A stretch of DNA of 64,000 nucleotides from Zygnema cylindricum (lineage: Eukaryota > Streptophyta > Zygnematophyceae > Zygnematales > Zygnemataceae), in NCBI GenBank assembly GCA_037447655.1, contig JBBHKE010002024.1, positions 62,001 through 126,000 on the forward strand. Reading direction: 5' to 3'. Below are positions 46,014 through 60,600 of the stretch, in pieces (positions within the stretch are counted from its first letter, which is position 1; every line of letters begins with the position of its first letter). The notes under the pieces were generated by a model, which saw only the letters and a list, made by a program, of their open reading frames with translations, was not told the DNA's origin and made no database searches. The translations under genes and the position numbers were made by a program.

Positions 46014-48620
46014 GTCAACGTTATAAAGAAATTACAATTAAACATTTTTAAAAAAAAATTGCAATACCCAAATTAGTATTGATAACACTAATTAATTATT
46101 GACACTAATAATTTCTTAACGCTTATAACGATTCACGGTGTATCGTTCGGCTTGGTTAGGCCCAAAATGGAACCAAACCGAATCGGTTCCCACACTATAA
46201 ACATGTGGTTTTGTACGATTGTGTACCAGTATATCGGGTACGATGGGGTTGAAACACCCGTGATTCATGGACTAGCACATGGCCATTCGATCATCCGAGG
46301 AAGAAGAGGAGCCATTGGAGGATGAAGAACCAATGCTTGGGTCGGAGGATTCAATATTTGAGGGGGAGGAGTTAGCCGTGGAGCTGCATAAAGAGAGGTA
46401 GAGGGGGTAGAGGGTGTACACTTGTTTCTTGAAGAGATGGTTTCAAAGAGATAATTATAGGAAACGTCGTAAACTTTGCAAAGAAACCTGTTTTAGGAAT
46501 GTTGAAGGGATTCTGCAGACTTAAGTTTTTCTATGGTTTTTGTATGCAAAGTGGATTGTTTGTTTTACTTCCCCCTCGAAGCCCTACATATGACCACGCG
46601 TCGTTTTATCTTACCCATCGTGGACTTACAATCATTATGTAAGCTACATGAATTTATTGTTGTCGTGATCCACAAAGCCCTAAATATACTCTCACGTCCA
46701 TTTAACATAACCCTCAATTTTATATTTTAAAAAAAGTATTATTACCTACGCTTGGGTTCTATTTAGTTTGTGTGTTTATAAGTGTATCAATTCCTTTGTA
46801 CCTAAAACCTACATTGTTTATGGTTTATGCGACAGTGGTAAACTTACAAAAAAAATATACGTTGCACGGAGTGGTTGTTATTTTTACCCCACAAAGTCAA
46901 ACACATACCCCGATGTACTATGTTTTTTAAATACCCAACCATGAAGTGACACTAATCACTTTTCGCTAAAAGTAATAGAGAAACAAGTTTGTAATAATAA
47001 CAATATGCGTTGTTGTCAACTAGTGGAGAAACGTCATAATGTAAATTAAATTTCAAACGTGCAAGCCCAAAAACTCAAAATGTGTTATTTCTGATGGTTC
47101 ATGTGATGAACAACAAACATGAGAATAAAAGAAGTCCAGTAACCTATGATACCACCAAGTTGGGTAATATATTATAAAAAGATAATTGATATTTTTGTAT
47201 TTTTTATAATTTAATCGTTTGTGTACGTTGCTGAAGGTTAACACTTCCATTGTTTTCGTTTTGTTACTTTCAAGCTAAAATTTATTCATTTTGTGTTTTA
47301 CCAAAATATTAACACCGGGGCAATGGCGATTGTGTCGTGAAGTGTATGGATATGTTAAAAATAATAACACATTTTGCAATATACGTAGTGCTTAAGTTTG
47401 ACCATTCCGATCATCCATTAACCACTTTGCGATTGGGTATGATAAGATTTGGCAATTTACGATGCTTGACTGCCATAAAACAACACTCATCTAAATGGAT
47501 TTTATAACTTGCATCCCTCCCCTATCGGCAGGTTCACGAACTTAAAATATTGTATTATGATGAAAAAAATAAAAGAATCCTTACTAGTGGAAGTCATATT
47601 CACACAACACGATAAACATAGCCTTCAAACGCAAAAAACTATATACATCCCCATTGTGAAGGTTATAATAACACCCATCAACTCCTCTATGAATAATTCC
47701 TCGTCAACATCAAACTTCTTTGCCTTTTCATTACAAGTTTCGCACTCCAAAATCAAGAATGTGACGTTGGTACAAATGTGTCCAATGTTTTTAAAACCCC
47801 TGCATAAGTACTATGCAAATAAGTAAAGGGAGGTTAGTGTCATTATATGGTGAGCTCAATGTATTATTACAGCAGACACATGACACATGCCTAATAAATG
47901 CCACCACTTTAACATTAAGCATGGTAAAGTTTGCATTGGTAAGTTTAATTGTTTTAAATGTTAAATGTTTCCATTAAGATATTTATTTTCGTAGATTCGA
48001 AATGGAACTCCAAGTGTGCATTGCCATGGTTGTTTTAACATGTTGTCATGTATTTTTCACGTAGTTTCTAGTCCTTATGAATGTCACAAAATGAAAAAAT
48101 ATTGTTTCTAAAACCGTGGGTTTAGAAGCCAAGAGTGGGACTGAAGGGCACCCACTCTATTCTTGCCTCCCACTATCCGTCAACCCTCAATTCTTCAAAA
48201 CATGACACATTTCAATTTTTCCAAATATGTCATATTTCCACGTACGAGTCTTGATTCATATTGTTTGACGAATAAACGTTTCCGAAGGGAAAGTGGTAAA
48301 AAGGCTGGAAAGAAAGGGAACAAAGATGGAAGAATATAAAACAAGAAAGAGAAGTGGAGTTACGGTGAGAGTGAAAGAGAGGGAGAGAATGACATTGGAG
48401 GGGGGGAGGGATTAGCTCACTGACTCTCCGTCTTTTTTAGCTAAGTTCCTCAAATAGTGAATATAGTGCCCCTGATAATAAGATCGCCAATTCTCAATCG
48501 TATGAAAAGAAGCGCGCGGCTTTGCATTGCGAACCGATATGGTTCCCAGTTTTATTTTGCCAAACCTTGGGTATCATTCTGCAATTCCACCGTGTTAGGG
48601 ACACACGAAAATTGTACGCC
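46014..48620. other. AT-rich intergenic region upstream of cpLEPA
   Basis: Only short frames are seen. A 39-codon acidic frame starts near 46283 (rich in Glu and Asp) and ends in a stop; no family is recognised. The last 200 bp (48330-48620) is purine-rich and likely includes the cpLEPA promoter and 5' UTR. An upstream in-frame ATG at 48522 is noted under the gene. Confidence 0.55.
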
Positions 48621-51600
48621 ATGGCTGCACTCTGGCCGACGGAGGTCTTCCTGCGACGTCCAATCTCCCTCCGTACGGCTCCCGTCCATCATCAGTTTGA
48701 CACATGGATCATTCGTGCGCCTTGCAATCGGCAGCGGCTTCGGGGTGTGTCTTGCCGCGTGGCGGACGGGAGTTCGGCCGTACCGTTGCCAGCTGGCAGC
48801 AAAGTTGGCGCTGAGGCTGGCGGCAGCTCAGCTGTACCTCCTCCAGCTGGCAGAAAAGTGGGCGCTGAGACGGGCGGCTCCATAGAGACCGTGGCACGGC
48901 TTACTAAGGTGAAAACTAGGGGTTGCAGAAGAATTTGAACCCAAGACATTTCAATGTCTTAAACGTTTTCCAGTCTATTCGCAAGTGCTGATGTTTGTAG
49001 CTTCATTAGATGTTTTTGTAATTCCTGGGAAATTATATATATATATATTTTTTGCGCCTGATGTAATGGACCGGGAGTTCTTGAACAGTTCAGTTTCTTT
49101 AAAAAGATATACGATAACTTTCTGCGCCAATTCTTAGGATGCACCGGTTTCTTAAAGTTTTTGTGTGCAAATTATACATAGTTATTTTCATAACTGCTGG
49201 AAACTCGTCTCTGACATTCTGCATACGCGAAGGTGCAGATGCTAGCTTGACTTAGATTTAGGTCAGATGAAGCAAATTCTTTGTCCATTTACAATTCTCA
49301 TGACATATGCGTTCCCTCCTTACATTTTTGAATTCAGAACATTTAAGTAAGAGCCCTTTTGGAACGTAATATCTTTCACTTGACCCTTAGTTTTATGACG
49401 AGATGGTTTACATTGACTGTATGACTGGTGATTGTTCAATAGCACTTGTAATTAGCAATTTGATGTAAATATCTTACCGCAATTGCAATTATGGCTGTGA
49501 TCTGCAATTGGACTGTGATATGCAATTGGACTGTGATATGCAATTGGACAGTGAGAGCTATCCTATTGCTACTGTGACTGTTCAATGACCTGGGAATGTG
49601 ATTACGCAGTGTGACGTGTGACTGTTCTTGTACGAGACTTCTCATCATTGCCGAATGCATAGCTTCAACGTGGAAAATGATGTGCTTGCTTTGGTCTGTC
49701 TTTTTGAGTATACACTGAGAACGGCCAGAGATAGGTCTAGGTGTTAACGCCAAACTTTGCTGCCTCTGTTGTTCCCTTTTGCCAGGTCCCAGTTTCACGT
49801 ATTCGGAATTTTTCCATTATTGCGCACATTGACCATGGAAAGTCAACTCTGGCCGACAAGCTGTTGCAGGCTACAGGAACGGTGGAGCCTCGCTTGATGA
49901 AGGAGCAGTTTCTAGATAATATGGACTTGGAAAGAGAGAGAGGGATTACTATCAAGCTCCAGGTCAGTTTCATTCTTCAACTGAGAAATAATTTGTTGAA
50001 TTGTTTTTGGGTGACTAGATGTTATGGACCATGCTAAGTCCACTGTCTGTATGTGAATGTTTTCTTTGGTGGATAGCTTAATCCTTCCCTATTGCAGGCA
50101 GACTGATATCCAGTCGCTGGAGCCTGTCCTGTTGAGTGCTTTTTCTTGGACGGGAGATCACTAAGGCTGGAATAAAAAAAGTGGTCGAAATGACCAAGAA
50201 TTGGCACGCTTTTGGTCAGGCAGCCCGAATGAGGTATGTCGCTAAGGATGGAGAGGCTTACTGCCTCAACTTGATCGACACTCCTGGTCATGTCGACTTC
50301 TCCTACGAGGTATCTCGATCATTGGCAGCCTGTGAAGGAGCTATGTTAGTTGTGGACGCGTCACAAGGAGTGGAGGCTCAGACGGTTGCTAATGTGTACC
50401 TGGCCCTGGAGAACAACCTGGAGATAATTCCGGTATGGGCTCATTCCCAGTTATGAGAAAGTGAGACAATAAGGTTAGCGTAACGGCAAATGTTTGGTAA
50501 TCACGAAATGGTTGCAATTTTTGACAGAAAGGATCGTTTTAATGCCAGTCATAGTTGTTGGATGGCATTTACCGCAACTTTGCCAAAATAAGGACTCCTC
50601 ACATCCACTGCACTTATGGCTTTTTTTTTTAACTATGTGAACCTGTATTTTGGTGCATACACAGTTCCTGGATCTTGAGAGTTCCAGACACACTCATGTT
50701 ATTACTTAGCAGATTCACTTAAGTCACCGTGAACATTACCCATAAATTTGTTATTTTCTATGTGGTTCATGTATGTTGGCGAGTGGTATACCAGTTTTGT
50801 GATCAGTGGCTGGCTCCGGAGAACCTTAGTCAATGCCTACAGCTGTCAGGTTAAACTCTAAATGGGACCAACTTTTTGTTGGTGGCCATAATAGCAATGC
50901 CCCGATTTTCTTTGACACCTGTAATCTCTTACAGATGATGGTTTCCCCTTCTCCTGGAGTGACATACGGGGCCATTTTTGCATAGTGTTATGTTTAGATT
51001 CGTCCATATTGCTGTTGCACGCGCAAAACAAGTTTTCATTTAGGTGCCTCTCCTTGGATGCCAATAAGGGCGAAGATGGAATTTCATTAAGTTATTTGAG
51101 TGTTTTTGTTCTGAGTGCTTTTACAAGTTCTTCAGAACTGCATCAATTGCCCAGTTATGACGACATGTGAACCTACCTCTTCTCAAACATGCAGTATGGC
51201 ATCCAAACCACTTGGAGGCTTGTTAGCATGTCACATTTTACACAGCTTCAATTTAACTGGGAAGCTTCAAGAGATTCTCAACTCGGTAGTTTTTCAAATA
51301 ATTGAGAATCTAGTCTTTTTGAAGAGAACAGACCCTCCTATGGTGCAACACCCTTTTTCCTGTTATGGTATTTGTGAATTTGGTGAAACTACATTGTGTT
51401 ATCACAGCTTCCCAGGCGTCAGACTCATATCTTGCTTTGTGGGTTCCGGTTGTAGATTGATGGTTATGTTTGTGTCCCATGGAATTTTTAATAAAACAAA
51501 TCAGGAGTCTTTTTGGCTTAATTGGGGTTTAAGAAAGCGTTTGATATTTGAAATTTTTGACAGTTTTTCAAAAACAAAGTGATGTTTGGGTTTATTGCAA

Positions 51601-54600
51601 TATTCACATAACTTCTGACTACATACAATTGAATATCGCAGGACTAATTTCTATGTCGGGTTTAATTTTCAAGTAAATCACACCCAATTTCTTAAGTTTG
51701 TGTGACATATGTTGTTTTGAGAGTCGCAGATGCAATTTTCCTTTTTTGTCCGGTACAAAGTTTTATGGGTTTAGATTGGCACTATATGTTGTCTCTGCTC
51801 CTAGCCATTGATGTGTCCATGACTTCCCTTACAAACGTTTGCAAGTAGTACCTTGACTATGTTTAAGAGTTTTTCACTGTTAACAGTATAGTCCTAACAC
51901 ATGGTGGTGCTATTGTAAATTCTTGTCATTTATGTACTTCAATCAAATTGTATATTTGAGTTGATCGGGATATTGTAAGCATTAGGGTCATGTAGAATCG
52001 TGTGGAGTCTGCCCAGATTAGATATACACTTCCTATTTCATAGCAGAAGCCTCTCTCAAATGCAATGATTGTCAACATATTCTCATTTCTGTTGAAGGAG
52101 AGCTAGGTTGACTTCTCATGGAAGCACCAGAGTTACACCCCTGTTTCAGAACGACATTCAGATTACCTTAAGAAGGTTGCCTGTTGAATCATTGGTCTAT
52201 CATGATTTTTATATCAGGTGTTGAATAAGATAGACCTTCCAGGAGCAGATCCTGAACGTGTTCGCCAGGAGATTGAGGATGTTGTGGGCCTCGACTGCTC
52301 TGAGGCCATTCCTTGTTCAGCGAAGGAAGGCGTTGGCATTGAAGAGATATTGGAAACAATTGTCAAGAAAGTTCCACCTCCAGCAAACACGGTGGATGAA
52401 CCCCTCAGATGTTTAATATTCGACAGGTGAGCCATTCCTTGAAACTAACTGGACAAAAAATGCTGCTGCATCTTTTTTTTGAATAATTATTATATGTTCC
52501 GAAAATCCTGAACAATTTGGACCAAGTTGCAGCTCATGATGAACCTGGACTCCACCGTTCTTAGGAGTACAGATATAGAACATACTATTTCCTGTCGTAT
52601 TTGTGTTGATTATCAGTGGGCCAGAGAGTTTCTTTTATGCTGAAAGTTGGAATCAGTTGTTGGGCTCATTCAGGTTGAATTGTTTTTGTATTTTCAAACC
52701 GATGCTTTGCAGACCACAACTCATTTGCTGCCTGATCAATTTGGCGTTAATGGTTGTGTCTAGTTGATAATATCAAACTATGGTTTAAAATTGTTAATGC
52801 AAAACTTTTATGCATACATCACTTTTCTGATCGAGCCCCAAAAGTGACTTTTTCCCACAGTTGTTCAAATCGCATACTACGCACAAAACGAATGCGCGAA
52901 TGATACGTGCGTTTCACATTCAATGATTGAAAAATTCGCTAAAATGCGTTGTACGATTTTGCATCCGTACTACTCCGTACATTTGTCAAATTTGAATGAC
53001 TCATGTGCCGCAGTTTGTACATTTCCCGTTGAATGAGCGCTCACCAGAAGTTAGTAGTTAAATATCTATGACACTCCATGTGTGTAACGGCTCTTCTTTA
53101 TCAACTGGTTACGGACGATTGCTAGATAGGCTAGTTTGGCAACCTGTAGGTTCCGGTTCCTGGCTTATACCACCTTTTTGTCAGTCATATCTTTTGTCTG
53201 TCTGAGACTATCTGACAAGCCAGCCATGGCCTTCTCTCTCTATCTCTCTACTGCTTAAAAACAAAAGACCTACTGCTTAAAAACAAAAGAGAGACAATGT
53301 ACAAATTAGTTTCAGTGGCCTTTTCTGTGGCGTCAGCAATGGCGGCTTCCTTGTAGAGGAATTTTAATGGCAGCTTCTCTGTAGAAAAGGACAATCGTAG
53401 AGAAACTCAAACTTACTGCGCGCAAATGGTGCAACGTCTCTTTTTGAAAAATTCCCTAAAAAACCCTAAAAAATCCTTAAAAAATTCCATATTGTTTTTC
53501 GTACAGTTTACCATACAGAAAGTACTAAGCGAATTTTAACGATTTTTTCAAAAGTCACGAATAATACGTAGTAAACGGCAAATTTTAAAAATTTGTGCGA
53601 ATTGAACAACTATGCTTTTTCCTTGTTACGGGTGAATGTAACATGTGCATGGCAAATTATGGGGACTGGTGTCATCCAGATGACCGTATCTGAGTATCTG
53701 AGCTAGGAATTATGTATAAAATATTTAACCCACAAAATGTTTCCGTGTAAAAGAAATTGTTTATATGGCAGATTTGTGAAGCTTTAGGATCATGAAAACT
53801 ATGGCTAGAGGGAAAGACGCTGAATGTTTTGGGATTTTTCATTTCCCGCCAATTACGAAGTTGTTGTAGAAAACCTTTTGAAAATGTTAGGCCTATTTGG
53901 GCCAGTCAAGGTTCAGAAATTTCTTACTAAAGCTGTTAAGCACAATGACATTGAGTGAAAAGTTTCGAATTATTCTTTAAAATTCTAATTGTTGATTTGA
54001 AGTTTACCAGATTACTCATCCTCTTTCCTTGTTTGACTATTGCTGTTTCACAGTTATTATGATCCATATCGTGGAGTAATTGTGTACTTTCGAGTAGTTG
54101 ACGGCAAAGTGAGGAAAGGGGATCACGTGCGCTTCATGGCAAGTGAAACGGAGTACCAAATAGATGAAATTGGTGTCCTATCTCCCAATCAAATCCAAGT
54201 AAACGAGTTATTTGCAGGAGAGGTGGGATACTTTGCAGCAGCAATCAAGTCTGTTGCAGATGCAAGAGTTGGTGATACGATAACTCATGCCACTAGACCG
54301 GCTGAAAAGGCTCTTCCGGGCTACTTAGAGGCCACTCCAATGGTGTACTGCGGGCTTTTTCCGATCGATGCTGATCAATTTTCAGATATGAGGGAAGCTT
54401 TAGAAAAGCTTCAACTTAACGATGCGGCTCTTCGGGTGAGTGTAGTTTTGTTGTGGTCATGATATTATGCTGAGGTCCTTGGTTATTGTAGGACTTTAAG
54501 TAAATGGTAGTGACTTGGTATAGTTGTCAGACCTACTATTGTTTAAGGTTGCTTAGGCGTTTCAGTTATGACAAAAGTAAAGGTTTCCACCTTGTTTGCT

Positions 54601-57600
54601 TCTTTATGCCAGATACTTGTTAGAGGAGTAAAAATCTCAGGCAACTGACGCTATTAGATGGGGAGAAAGGTTTGATGGGTCAGTTTGAACCAGAAACATC
54701 CAGTGCAATGGGATTTGGATTCCGGTGTGGATTCTTAGGACTGCTACATATGGACGTTGTGCAGGTAAGAGGAGAACGTTCAAAGTGATGGCCAAAGCTG
54801 ATATGCCTTCTATTTGTTATCTTGCCTTCACTTGTCTTTACTCGAAGAATGATGCTGTATAATGATGCTTACTCAAAGAATACAAAGTTAGCGTCATTAA
54901 AGAGCAGTATCCCCATATACTCTATGTTTTTAAGTTATTTTTTGCCAGTTAAAGTTTGGAACGTGTAGAGGTCTGTCGGTGCCCGTTGAATTGCTGCAGT
55001 TGCACTATTGCTCTTGCGAAAGGTTTGATCTTTATTACTGAGAAGGGAAAGAACATTTGAACTGCTTATCTGGAAAAAATGTAGGCATCATTAGAGGGCA
55101 ATATCCCCTTTTACAGTTATTGACAAAAGTTTGGAACCTGTAGAGACTTGTTGGTGGCCCTTTTCATTGCTGCATATGCACTATTGCTATTGGCAAAAGT
55201 TTTATTGATGAGAAGGGAAAGAACTGCTTAGGTGGAATTGCTTAGGTGGAAAAGTTAATGGGGAAGTGAATCTGCTTTGTGTCTTACTGTCCCAAGCAGA
55301 CTGATAATTTTTAGACGCGCAATGCTGATCTCTCTTTTGCATTTCTTGCTAGAGACAGTGGATAATTTTAGTTAATGCTTTTTCTTTAGAAGATCAGTGC
55401 CATTTTTTATTTTTTTTCAAATATACCAAATATGTATGTTCCTGCATATGCTTATTGATGTTTACCATTTTCTGAGTGTAGTACATTATTCGGTGGGAGT
55501 TTGCTAAGGAGGTTTGATGTGAAGAACGGGTTTCAGATTGAAAAATCTGGTCGTGGGAATGTCAAAGGAGGCTGATTGAATGTTATTTGGGCCCGGTTTT
55601 TTTTGGTTGTAAGCAGTTCTGTAGCCGGTCCAGAACTGCGATGACTCCAAGCAATTCACATGAATAAATTGCAGCATGTTATACCGTAAATGCTCGTTTG
55701 GGAATAATAGGAATGGTTGTATTTGTCCATGTGGTGTACACATAGGGATTTTTTTGACTAGATAATTTTTGAAAATTAGTTTGCTCATTGTGCTATTGCT
55801 GCAGGAGAGGCTGGAGCGTGAGTATAACTTAAATCTGATCACAACTGCACCGAGCGTTGTCTACCGTGTTCTTTGTAGAGATGAGTCTGTTGTAGAGTGC
55901 TCCAATCCGTCAGATCTTCCTCCTCCTGACAAGAGGAGAGCCTTGGAAGAGCCATACATCCGGGTAAGAAAGTGGGATTCTCTCTGACAGAACTGTAAGA
56001 CGCATTATTTTCCACTTCTGTTCCCTCATTATTGCATGATTATAGGAGAGGCTGTGATATGAGGCAGGTTAATGTTCGCATATTCTTGTTTACGGCTATA
56101 TAAAATTTATGCCTTGAGCCTTTTTTCACCTCTTCTTCTTGCTTGCTGACGAAATTGTGCTGAAATTAGCAGCGTAGGATTCATGGAGGTATTCAAACTG
56201 AATCTGGAAATGCTCTCTGGTGAAACATGTAATATTTTTAGTTGTGGTTCACATTTAGAACCTAAAACTTGGTTTCACTGGACCCTGCCAGTGAAAAGCT
56301 ACAAATTTCGTTTATCTAAGTGTAATAGGCCATCCATTTTCCTTTCTGTGCAATTTCCTTTATTTTTCAATGATTGGTAAACAAGGTGGTCCTCATTGGT
56401 AAGTCCTTGTCTGTCACACAATGACTCTTGTCCTTCTCAGAATCCTGAATGGTAGTCCCTCGCTCGGATTCTTTACATATGGTTTTTCACGCATAAACAT
56501 GGCAAGGAAAAGATATGGTTATTCAAAATATAACCCTAACATTAGGTATTGGGTTGAGTTGATTTCCTCTCCTTCATCTCTTTTCACCTCTTTTTTGGAG
56601 GTCCAGTTTTTAAGTTCTTTTGTGTAACATGAAACAGCCACTTTGGTAAGACTTGCAATGTACCTGCATTGTTGGTTTTATTGTGCAACCTAAGAGATTA
56701 TTTGGAATTATCAAATAAATGACTGTGCATACCTGCGGATACCTGTGCCTTTTTTCTGTATAGCCTACTCTTTACTTATGTCAGAAGGTTGTTAGTAAAT
56801 GTCTATATATGCATGTGTTGGAAGTTTTCTGGATGAGTTCGATGCAGCTCCCAATGCATCTTATGTGCAAAATTTATCAAAAGTTGTCAGCACTACTTGG
56901 TGTCCTTCAAATAGCATTATTTTCTTTTTCGAACCTATGAAGGTCACCACTGAAACAAAATATTATTGTCGTTACTTCTTTGCATCCCTTTCTTTTCCCA
57001 TATAAAATGTTATCCTGTTTATCCTCATTTTCTATTTCTGTGTTATATTGATTCATAGTAGTATGTGGCGATTTAGTTACTGATTAATAATAATTGTGTC
57101 ATCGATGTATTGTTTAGTTAGTTTATGTTTAAACAAATGTATTTGGTAATGTAACCTGTTATTTTCTTTTGTAACATTTATTTTATCAGCTATATTGAAA
57201 TGATGCCATTACTAAATTCCAACACAGGAGCATTCATGTTTGTTTGGAATGGCTGGACCCGTTTTTCAAGGCATATCGACTTATAGTATGTGGTTGGCTG
57301 CTACGTTCTCAAAATAACATTGTTTCACATAGTGTGGCCAAGCTGAAGTTTTGTATAAGCTGTTGGCAATTGACCTGTGACTTTTCTATTGCATATGGAG
57401 TAACTGTGTGGCATGTATGTACATAAAGGCGGAAGGTGTTATCAATGAAAATGTACAAGATAACTTCTGCCTGGGTGCGTGATCGTTTCAAGGACTCCAT
57501 TCTACATAGAATTTAAAAGTAATATGGCTGTGGGAGAATTGCAAAATTACACAGTGATACCTCGTGCATGTGTACAAGAATGTGTTGTGCAGATGGAAAT

Positions 57601-60600
57601 CATATGCCCCAAAGACTATATTGGACCAATTATGGAATTAGCACAAGATAGGCGAGGAGAATTCCACGAGATGAAGTACATAACGGAAATAAGAGTTCAA
57701 TTAACTTATGACATGCCACTTGGAGAGGTAGGCATTCAGTCGTTAGCACAATGCCTTAGTGCTGGCATGTTTTCGAGGCTCAGTATAATGTTGTGTATTG
57801 TCATTGCCATCTGTTGAGATGAGAAGGCGAAAAATATCATTTTTTTCACTAATCTTGATAATTGTTGGAGCCTTTACAAAAAAATAAATAAACATTGAAG
57901 TATTCAGTTACAAGTCAAACTGAGTTACACCATTAAAGATACAATTTGTGATTTGCTCTGTATGTGTATGCGTCATCCTCTTCTAGAGCAGTTCAAACTT
58001 GAAATTGATGTAGTATTTTTGGACAAAAAAAAAAAAAACTTCACCAAAAAAAAAACTCCACCAAGAGACTCCACCAATTCTTTTGAGCTTTATAATGTAT
58101 GTTCAGGCCAGTGATTTTGGATCAGCATTAACTGGTAATAATGTTCTGAATGTCATGTAGCTTACTGGGCATTACTTTGTGGGAAGTTTTGCAGGTTGTC
58201 GGTGACTTCTTTGACCAGCTGAAGTCTCGCAGCAAAGGTTATGCCAGCATGGAATACAAAATGCTTGGGTACGATTCATCTGCTTTATGGCCCTGGCAAA
58301 GATTTTGGGTCGATATTCAAGTCCTATATCCTTCACAGGGTTCCACGTCGTTAATAGTACTTGATGATATGCAAAATTTTGGGCATGTTTTGGCTTCCTG
58401 CAATGCTCTCTAATTTTTCTTTAGACTAAACATGCAGAAATTCATTTCCTTTGTGGGATATATTCTCTTGTTTTTTTTACGAGCATCATGCATGTAAGTG
58501 TTATTGATTAGGTTTGTCTCACATTCACTATATTTAGGATGCAAGATTGAAAAAGGAATGCAACAAATGGCTATCCTCATATTCTAGGCGGTGTATTGTT
58601 ACATGTACGTGAACTCGGTTGTTTGTCTTGACCAAACACTGGCAACCTTGGATTTTTTTCTCTTATCTACAGTATTGTATATTTCACCAAAATATTATTG
58701 GTCATCAGCACTAATGTGAATACATTTTGTCCAATGCAAACATGAATGCATCCATATCGCGGGAGAAATTTTCAAATTTTGAATGATTTACTAGGATGTT
58801 CTACCTTTCTTGTCCTTGTCTCTTAGCCACTACATGAAGCCGTTGAGCATGAATTGGGTAAGTGAAAAGAAGATATCATGTGCCCATTTCGAGCAACATC
58901 TGTTCATGCATCAGAGTCAGACAAGAAACAGAGTTCTTCATGTCTTCCACACTCAGCAATTACATTTGTTGGACATTATGCAGGTACAGGGAGAGTAACC
59001 TTGTAAAGCTTGACATTCTTCTTAATGGAGAGGCTGTCGATCCTCTCTCCACTATTGTCCACAATGACAAGGTACCCGCATTCTCTGTTGTATTAACTAC
59101 TCAATAACATAGGTTGAGGCAGCCTTCGCTTCCTCTTCTTTCTCACATTGCTGGTTTCTTCATCTTTCTTTTCCTTTCCTTTTTTTATTCTAAGTCCTTA
59201 GTCTCCTCCTCCTTGAGTAATCAGTGCCAGGCTTGCTTGATTGCTAGGTCGATAGCTCTTGGCCAATGACAGGAACATTCATGAACATATCTCTCCCCTT
59301 CCTCGCGCATCTCCACAGCAGTCTGTTGCCTCTCCCCTCTCCTGCTTCCATCACCTCCACACTCTCTCCTGTTGGATGGATAGTTTTACCATGCAATGGT
59401 ACACTGGGGTATGACTAAAGATTTAAATACAAGGGTAAGCTAACTTTGGCGGAGAGTAGTAAAGTGAATATGGAACGCTTCTTAAGAGCGATCAGCTGAA
59501 AAGAGATCACTTGGACAAGGTTCTTACTCATGCTAGAAAGGTAAATGCCGTGTGTTAAACAACGTAGAGTTAAGTTTGGAGAGTGGTCGTTTTCAAGGGA
59601 GTTTTTTTGAGAATTTGTGTTTAGTGTCATTACAGACCTTTCCCAGGTCTGAGACCTCGTCCTTGTCACACCATGTACATACAATCGATAACCCTGTTTT
59701 CAAGGTAACTTTTAGACGCTACACTTTATCTTCAAAACATCTTGACTAAAAACTTGTTAAGCTGTAAAAACAAGTCAAATGTTAGACTCCAAAAACTATT
59801 GTTTTAGTTCTCCTCAATTTTTGAATTCCTCCAAATAGTTCAGTATTACTCTTTGGGAAAACATAAATCGAAGAGACACACCTGCTAGTACATTTGTTTT
59901 TATTGTTTTACGTGAACGATACAGTGTTTTCCGGTTTGGCAGTGGATAGTGTGCATCAAATATCAAGAAAATATTGCGGATCATACATATGTTGTATCGT
60001 AGCGAGTCCAGCCAAATTCTGTATTCACGATGCAATGTCGCACCCTATACAATTTGAAATCAACTTGCACGGTTGTATCGTAACATTCGATGACATTTCA
60101 ATGTCACTACTTTCAGTTCAAAGCGACATATGGATTTGCAAAATTTGTACATCTTTCGATGTCTAAGTAAATTGGGGATGTAAATTTGAAGTTTTTCTTT
60201 TCATTTGGTATTCATTTTTGTATTTAAGCAGGCAATGTATCAATATTGCACTCGATACCAAAAGTAGCAGAATATCACGTATCGAGGGCAAAATTAATAC
60301 CCCGTATCACATATTGAGGAAATGCCTTCAATACACGTCTCTAGGTTTAAGATTACAGCTATCTTCTAGCCCTTATTAGCCGGATTTTCTTTATGTATGT
60401 TTAGGATTTAAAGAGTTATTGCTCATAGCCTAAAATGCTAACTATTTTTTGCATTGGTATTGCATTTCCCATTCTGATAACTTTTGGCTGCTGCAACACT
60501 GCCCAGCGTGTGTTTTTTCGCCCCAAAATCATGAAGTAGTGCTAATGACAGTATTTAGTGAAGTGGCCCATGATGATCCACGTAGCACAGCATATTTTAG

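Noticed and set aside
46283-46405. Acidic 39-codon frame upstream of cpLEPA
   Set aside because: It is short, ends in a stop, and matches nothing recognisable; probably chance or decayed transposon.
48919-48965. tRNA-like phrase (GAATTTGAACCCAAGACATT) after cpLEPA exon 1
   Set aside because: It resembles the 3' half of an antisense tRNA but no cloverleaf partner sequence is visible, so no tRNA is called.
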